From: Elephas maximus indicus
Lineage: Eukaryota > Chordata > Mammalia > Proboscidea > Elephantidae
Assembly (NCBI RefSeq): GCF_024166365.1
Contig: NC_064846.1
Span: 26,929,866-26,993,865 of the forward strand
Length of the DNA stretch: 64,000 nt
Reading direction: 5' to 3'
The position numbers and the translations under genes were made by a program. Shown one piece after another: positions 23,330 through 64,000 of the stretch (positions are counted from its first letter, which is position 1; each line of letters starts with the position of its first letter). Under the pieces are notes generated by a model. It was not told where the DNA came from. It saw only the letters and a list, made by a program, of their open reading frames with translations, and did not search any database.

Positions 23330-24180
23330 CAGCAAAGAAATATCACATTTTCAAAGAGGCCATCATCATAAGTGTCTTCAAGAAGAATGGTGAGAAAGTT
23401 TACTGATATGAACAGCATGGTTACTAGAGTTTTAAGCAAGACAGTGTGACCAGCCAGAATCTTTCGTACTAGCTTCTAAAGAACAGTCACCAGTGGGATA
23501 ACAATGTGGTTTTAAGTCATACTGTGGTTTTGATGATAAATTTCAGACACAGGATAAGAGAAGGAACATCAAGCCCTTGACCTTGCCTTTATGAACTTTA
23601 CAAAAACATTTAATACCACCAGTGGACCTGCATTCTGGTAGCAAAACAAGTTGGGCTATGTGAAAATGACTACTGGACAACCTCTACAACATTCACAATC
23701 TGCCAACATGGACACATTGTCCAGTAGACTAGCATTCACTTTGAGGTTCCCAAATATGGTCTCATAGTTCTTTATAAAAATGTTGCTTTGTTCTCCAACC
23801 CCAAGAGAGTGGAGCAATTAAAGACCATTTTGAATGAAGACACATAACAGGAGAAAGCAGTAACAGAGCAAGGTGCTGAATAAGATCAGAAGAGAGGTAA
23901 CTCTTGTTGAACAAAGTCTATAGATCACGAATTTTAGACAGATTTGCAAATAGGGGTAGCACATGCTCTGTAAATAGCAGCTGCTGCCACAAGTCAAAGG
24001 GCAGTGTTTACATGAATCCTGTGGCAAGGACTATTGACCAAGCATCGATCTTTACGGCCAAATTCATATACTTGGGAGCATTTTCAGTGGTGTCTTCTAG
24101 AAAATGGAGGATCATATTATACATACATGAAAAATCTTCAATGTACACATATGTTCTGTCCCCCAAATTAATTTCTAAGT
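23330..24180 (+). pseudogene. Degraded non-LTR reverse transcriptase of a third LINE type
   Basis: In broken frames one can read CGFKSY near 23500, FMNFTKTFNTTSGPAFW near 23585-23640 (compare the RT block (F)xDxTKAFDTVxxxxLW) and AKFIYLGAF near 24058-24085 (compare FxYLGS). These are ordered like an RT-domain pseudogene, but the sequence is neither L1 nor RTE1. Homology is inferred from short motifs only. Confidence 0.4.
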
Positions 24181-24365
24181 TCTTTTTTTTTTTTGGAACT
24201 TGGAACACGTTTCCACAGAAAAGGTGTTATAAAGGGATGAGTTTCTCAGATTTCCTCACAAAAGTGCACTGAACCCACAATATAACGAGTATGCTGTACA
24301 TTTTGCCATGAGAAATACAGTGGAATAAAGTTTCCTTGCAAGCAGGAGCACATCAATACACAATA

Positions 24366-24540
24366 TTTATTTTTTTTTAAATAATATTTTATTGAGTTTT
24401 TGGTGAAAGTTTATTCAGTTCCCATTTAACAATTTCTGCACAATTTGTTCAGTGACATTGGTTACATTTAACCAATATTTCTTGAGCCTTTCTCCTTTGA
24501 AGCCCCAGGAGAAGAAATGGGATCCTATCTTCCCATACCC
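24366..24540 (-). mobile_element. L1 3' end fragment, antisense (probable)
   Basis: Starts at a poly-T and reads 'TTTTGGTGAAAGTTTATTCA', the beginning of the antisense L1 3' UTR. The far border is unclear. Confidence 0.45.
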
Positions 24541-24544
24541 ACCA

Positions 24545-24721
24545 TACCAAAACGAAACCCGCTGCCATCGAGTTGATTTCAACTCATAGCAACCCTATAA
24601 AAAACCCTATAGGACAGAGTAAAACTGCCCTATAGAGATTCCAAGGAGCGCCTGGCAGATTCGAACTGCCGACCTTTGGTTAGCAGCCATAGCACTTAAC
24701 CACTACACCACCAGGGTTTCC
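24545..24721 (-). mobile_element. AfroSINE, antisense
   Basis: Near-complete, with a short internal duplication of 'AACCCTATA'. Imperfect flanks CCCATACCCAC / CCCATACTCAC look like a target duplication. Bases 24722-25532 after it contain nothing I can name. Confidence 0.85.
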
Positions 24722-25542
24722 CCCATACTCACAGCTTGGTGACAAAGAAATCCTCCACTGCCATTATCTGGAAGGGCTCTTCTTAAGTTAGGTGGGTGCA
24801 TGAATTACAGCATTGTGTCTTATGGTCCTTTTTGAACTTTCCCACCAAAGGGCCTTTAAAGATTGAACAGGGAGTGGGAAAGGGTGAGAATGTCTAACTG
24901 GAAGTTTCAAGCTTTTCTTTGGAGACACTCCAAATTCTGCAGTCCACTCCTTAATACATCTGCGCATTTTAATAGAAAAAAACTGTGTTTAAAATGATCA
25001 GTTAAGAGGCTTAATTTTGTGCCATTTTTTGAGTAAAGTTGATGCTCCAGAAACATGAGCCATTTTTTACTGAGGCTCCCTATTTCCCCTTGGATAGTAC
25101 ACATGTGCACTCCAGGCTAAGAAACATGGGGGCCGGGGGCAGTGGGAATCTAAGTGAGAGGAACATAATAAAAGTAACCAGCACTATCAGCCCCTGCTTT
25201 CAGCAGCACACCCCTTCAGTCACCAGTGTCCTGCTCTTAGCCTCTTTTTTTTTTCTCACTCAAAGTCAGTTCCCAGATAGGATCATACACTCATTTGCAC
25301 TAAGGTGTAAATGATTCAATAATAGCTGAAAAGGTCACATGGTTTTTGCATTAAGGATTCACATTTTTAAAGCAGAAAGGAATTTAGAATATAATCCCCA
25401 GGGAAAAGGGTTTTTTTTGGGGGGGGGGAGGGAACGCTTTCCTGCTGTTTCCAGATATCACACACACCTCATTTAAGATTGGTAATTTAGGAGGGTATAA
25501 ACCCATACCCATTAAGAGGGTATGGAGGGTCTATCAAGGGAA

Positions 25543-25700
25543 TTTGAGCCCTGGTGGCACAGTGGTTAAGAGCTATGGTGGCTGACCAAAAGGTCAGCAG
25601 TTTGAATCCACCAGATGCTCCTTGGAAACCCTATGGCGCAGTTCTATTCTGTCCCATAGGGTCGCTATGAGTCAGAGCTGACCCGACGGCACCTAACAAC
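25543..25700 (+). mobile_element. AfroSINE, sense
   Basis: Flanked by the exact duplication ATCAAGGGAA (25533-25542 and 25701-25710). Its end 'CCCGACGGCACCTAACAAC' is nearly identical to the 3' end of the RTE1 LINE. The stretch 25711-26480 up to the CpG island has no recognised feature. Confidence 0.9.
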
Positions 25701-26655
25701 ATCAAGGGAAATTAACCATGATTTGTTTTTTTTCACTTTGGGAAGTATTTGCTTCATTTTGGAAATTGTAGACTTTGTGGTTGTTGTTTGCTATGCTGTT
25801 TTTTGTATGTTTTGTTATCTTGTGTCCCTAATGACTGAAATTTGAAAGCTTGGATGTAAATCTTCTCATTATGGATCAAAATAAATGTTGAGGAGAAATA
25901 GTAACAATAATATTTAATAGTTCCTTTGCATAGTGTTGCACCCTTTACAAAGTGCTTTCATACCCATAATCATGTATATCATCAGTGCTCAATTACTACC
26001 AAATAACAACAAAGGGAGTGTGAATAGGAAGAGCACTAAAAAAATCACAGCGATTCAATCCAATCACACGTACTTGGTACCCACCATATGCTACCTCAGA
26101 TTCTCTGGGACCCTTGACCTTGCCCCCCAGGAGTTTTAAAATTCAGTGGCTAAGGCAAAAGAAAGGTTCTGCAGATGGGCCTTCTGACAGGTATCAGAGT
26201 TGGAAAAAAGAGCAAACATGCATAAAACCCAAGAGCCAGGCTTTGCCTTGTGAGTGTTTGCAGCTGCAATCAGGAGATGCAAGGAGTGCTTCTCCTTTTG
26301 AAGAATTTAGGATGGTAGGTATAGCTCCACCAATTCCCGCTTAGAGACCTGGGAAAGGTCAGTCCCCAGAGGCGTTCCGGGTTTTGAAAACGGTAAGAAT
26401 GACCTGCTACAGAACAGTTAGAAGCCGAGGAAAAGTTCTTTGTGCAAGGAGGGGAGAGCGCCCTGAGGTACAAAGAGCAGATTTCAGGCAAAGAGGATTC
26501 CTTCTGCACACTTCTGCGAGGGGAGCTCGGCTGACTGTTGGGGGCGTGTGGGGAAGAAGATTTGTAGGGGGCCGTGGCCGTGGGTTCCCGCTTCCACCCC
26601 TGTCCGCGCCCCACACCCAGGCAACAGTTGGTCGCGCGGGGCCCGCCCGGGCTCT

Positions 26656-26724
26656 GGGTGGGGAGGGGGAGTCTCGCGATCGTTGAGGGGGGGTGGAGGC
26701 AGGGGGGAGGGCGACGGGGGGAGG
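26656..26724 (+). promoter_or_regulatory. G-run cluster with G-quadruplex potential
   Basis: Repeated runs of three to eight G separated by one to a few bases occur on the + strand just upstream of the candidate core promoter. They meet the simple four-run pattern for quadruplex-prone DNA. Formation or function is not shown. Confidence 0.4.
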
Positions 26725-26727
26725 CCA

Positions 26728-26777
26728 TGACGTAGGGTGGGTGGACGGAAGTGGGGCAGGGTTGAGGGTTATTTAAA
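26728..26777 (+). promoter_or_regulatory. Core promoter candidates: CRE half-site, ETS site, TATA-like box
   Basis: TGACGTA (26728-26734), CGGAAGTG (26746-26753, an ETS-type consensus) and TATTTAAA (26770-26777) sit in order upstream of the ATG. If the AT-rich box acts as a TATA element, transcription would start near 26800-26805 and give a 5' UTR of about 105 nt. The spacing fits, but the start site is inferred. Confidence 0.4.
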
Positions 26778-26907
26778 GAAGGGGGGGCCGAGCGAAGGGG
26801 TTGGAAGCGGAGTGATTCCTCACCCCGGCTCCATCTAGCTCTTTCCAGAGCAGCCACTGTCGCCGCCCCGGAGCCCTCGTCCCCTTCCTCGTCCCTGCTC
26901 CAACGCC

Positions 26908-61215
<34,308 letters not shown>

Positions 61216-61469
61216 GTAACTTTTACTCCTCAACCATTAGGCTCAAATTAGCATTTCTCCCCACAGCAATTATAAAATAACACTGGTACTTAACCTATTA
61301 CAATACTCTGCTATAGAGTGAAATTTGATTTACGTCAAAAAGCTCTCATGCTGTCATTAATGTATTTTACTGGTTTATTATTATTATTATTACTCTTGTT
61401 GTTATCATCTTTGCTGCTGCTGCTGGTGTCACTGCTTCTACTATTAACCTTGGTATTGAGAAGCAGTAG

Positions 61470-61690
61470 TGGATTATGGTTGAGTTCCTGGACTCTGGAG
61501 CTGAAATCTCAACTCTGTCACTAAGTATGTGACTTCGAGTACTCAGTTTTCTGACCTATCAAATGGAGATTAGAGTCGTTGGAGTTCGTAGTAGCTGAAG
61601 ATCATGGAGTTACTTCTAGAATTAAATGAGTTAATACGAAGTAATTAGAACAATGCTTGACACTTAGTATTAAGTTAATGCCTAATAATA
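61470..61690 (+). mobile_element. MIR, sense
   Basis: 'GTTGAGTTCCTGGACTCTGG', 'TCAACTCTGTCACTAAGTAT' and 'GAACAATGCTTGACACTTAG' in MIR order, preceded by a TTATTA/CTG-rich run (61375-61445). Confidence 0.75.
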
Positions 61691-61879
61691 ATATTGTATG
61701 TTAACATAACAATATTATTATTAACATATAGTTACTTAAATGCCAGAAGGGCTTTATTATAGGCTGTTACGTATGGACAAAGGGATTTTGCCAATTCTAC
61801 CCCACGGTGTCTTTTTAACATGTTTGTTCGTGCATGGACAACAAGGGTCCATTGAAGAAATGAAGAGTTCATTATTTTT

Positions 61880-62640
61880 TTTTATTTAAACTGAAATTAA
61901 GGCTGTAATTTTAAAAACTTTTTATTTTGAAATGACTTAAACTTAGAGAAAAGTTGCAGAACTAGTAACAGAATTCATCTATACGCTTCCCTCAGCTTCC
62001 TCTAGTGTTAACCTACGGAATCAAAGGATAGTGATCAAAACCAGAGAATTAAGGCCAGTTTTTCCCTTAATGTCCTTTTCTTTTTGTTCCAGGGACCCAA
62101 TTCAGGATCCCACGTTGCATTTTTGCTGTCGTGTCTCCTTAGTCTTTTCCAATCCTTAGTTCCTCAGTCTTTCCTTGTCTTTAATGACCTTGACACTTTT
62201 GAAGAGGACTGGTCAGTTATTTTGTAATTTGTCTCTCAGTGTGGCTTTTTCTGATGTTTTCTTATGATTTGATTGAGATTATACATTTTTTTTTTTTTTG
62301 CAAGGATTCCACAGAAGGGATGTTGTGTCCTTCTCGGTACACCCTGTCAGGATATCCATGATGTTAATGTGTCTTATTACTGCTGATGTTAACCTCGATC
62401 ACTTGGTTGAGGTGTTATTTACTGGGTTTCTCTATTGTAGAGGTGCCATTTTTCCCTTTGTAATTGATAAATATCTTGGAGGAGATACTTCTCAAACTTA
62501 CGCCTGCTGATTTTAGTACCTCTTGGTGGAGCTTGCCTACAATACTTTGGGTAGTCTTTGCCTAATGGCAATTTGTATTTCTCTCATTCAGCAACATTTA
62601 TTAATTGGAATTTTTTCTGTAAGAGCTGTCCCTTCTCATT
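61880..62640 (+). repeat. Ancient L1-type interspersed repeat
   Basis: 'GAGAAAAGTTGCAGAACTAG', 'CCAATTCAGGATCCCACGTT' and 'CATTTTTCCCTTTGTAATTG' show a pattern seen in old mammalian L1-related 3' regions. The exact family is not determined. Confidence 0.5.
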
Positions 62641-62852
62641 TATTTATTTATTTCAGTTATTTATATTAGTATGGACTCATGGATTTTTTTAATTTTTGAA
62701 TTATAATTCAAGTCTATCATTTATTTAGTTGCCCCAGTTATTCCATAAAGCTGTTAATTTTTTGAACTGACCCAAATGATTTTTATTAAAATAAAAAAAG
62801 CTAATTCTTAGGTGTTGATTTTACTGAAAATGAGAGGTGAGCCATTTGCAAC

Positions 62853-63785
62853 TGTTAGGTGCCATCGAGGTGGTTCCAACTCACAGTGACCCTGTGTACC
62901 ACAGAACGAAACACTGCCCGGTCCTGCGCCATGCTCACAATCGTTGTTATGCTTGAGCCAGTTGTTGCAACCAATGTGTCAGTCTATCTCGTTGAGGGTC
63001 TTCCTCTTTTTTGCTGACCCTCTACTTTACCAAGCATAACGTCCTTCTGCAGGGACTGATCCCTCCTGATAACATGTCCAAAGTACATGAGACGTAGTTT
63101 TACCATCCTTGTTTCTAAGGAGCATTCTGGTTGTACTTCTTCTAAGACAGATTTGTTTGTTCTTTTGGTAGTCCATGGCTTATTCAGTATTCTTTGCCAG
63201 TAACCACAATTCAAAAGCATCAGTTCTTCTTTCGTCTTCCTTATTCATTGTCCAGCTTTCACACAGCGGTGATGCAATTGAAAATACCATGGCTTGGGCC
63301 AGGCATACCTTAGCCTTCAAAGTGACATCTTTGCTTTTCAACACTTTAAAGAGGTCCTTTGCAGCAGATTTGCCCAGTGCAATCTGTCTTTGGATTTCTG
63401 GACTGTTGCTTCCATGGGTATTGATTGTGGATCCAAGTGAAATAAAATCCTTGACAACTTCAATCTTTTCTCTGTTTATCATGATGTTGCTTGTTGGTCC
63501 AGTTGTGAGAATTTTTGTTTTCTTTATGTTGAGGTGGAATTCATACTGAAGACTGTAGTTCTTGATTTTCATCAGTAAGTGTTTCAAGTCCTCTTCACTT
63601 TCAGCAAGCAAGGCTGTGTCATCTGCATATCACAGGTTATTAATGAGCCTTCCCCCAATCCTGATACCCCGTTCTTGTTTGTATAGTCCAGCTTCTCAGA
63701 TTGTTTGCTCAACATACAGATTGAATAGGTATGGTGAAAGGCTAAAACCCTGAACCATACCTTTCCTGACTCACTTGCAACTAGT
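62853..63785 (-). mobile_element. RTE1 LINE, 5'-truncated, antisense
   Basis: The minus-strand frame 63180-63611 reads MLAESEEDLKHLLMKIKNYS, KTKILTTGPTSNIMINREK and LGSTINTHGSNSPEIQRQIA, matching the sense copy at 5270-5575. The adjoining frame 62984-63220 gives the 3' part (ECSLETRMVKLRLMYFGHVI). Confidence 0.9.
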
Positions 63786-64000
63786 ATGCTCATAATGCTT
63801 TGTTATTGTTATGCTTCTGATGGTTTTTAGTTTCTTGGCTTATATCTCGTTGTTCTATCTATAATCTTTATCCAGACTGATTATATTTTATCCTGATGAG
63901 ATGTAGGTGATGGCTTGCATGTGGAAATTATCTTGCTAATATGCTTTTTAGATCTCATTATGTGATATGAATTTTATTAATTTTTTCAGTGATTCCTAAG

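Overview
This is a vertebrate nuclear window from a placental mammal. It is almost certainly an afrotherian of the paenungulate group, most likely an elephant; I infer that from repeat content and have not confirmed it. The diagnostic repeats are more than two dozen tRNA-headed SINEs of the AfroSINE type (about 200 bp, starting 'CCTGGTGGC' and ending in a conserved 'GACGGCA' tail), an almost complete RTE/Bov-B-like LINE (RTE1 type), and a young L1 whose 3' UTR recurs many times.

The only protein-coding gene I can support is the 5' two thirds of SMARCA1 (SNF2L, an ISWI chromatin-remodelling ATPase) on the + strand. It has a CpG-island promoter at about 26.5-27.5 kb, an ATG at 26908, and 17 coding exons up to 61215, where the reading frame continues past the right edge. 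All 17 exons have AG/GT borders and join in one open frame of 738 codons (726 if the optional 36-bp exon 13 is skipped). The joined frame covers the acidic/Ala-rich N-terminus, the AutoN region and both RecA-like lobes of the SNF2 ATPase. The HAND-SANT-SLIDE part lies outside the window.

Layout: 1-26.4 kb is gene-free upstream DNA made of nested repeats (L1, L2, MIR, RTE1, AfroSINE, DNA transposons). 26.4-27.6 kb is the CpG island with promoter and exon 1. 27.6-61.2 kb holds exons 2-17 separated by repeat-bearing introns. 61.2-64 kb is intron 17, ending in an antisense RTE1 fragment.

Most interesting points: (1) the optional exon 13 (52994-53029), which inserts 12 residues into ATPase lobe 2, lies inside an antisense ancient L1 copy, and three homologous L1 stretches elsewhere in the window lack a usable exon; (2) one SINE can be read as a tRNA-Gly-like head joined to the 5' and 3' ends of the RTE1 LINE present in the same window; (3) a perfect 120-bp tandem duplication lies in intron 2 just upstream of exon 3; (4) several nested insertions have readable target-site duplications and give a relative chronology. 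I saw no virus, no toxin gene, no CRISPR array and no confident stand-alone RNA gene. The small ORFs outside the exons are either repeat-derived or chance frames.
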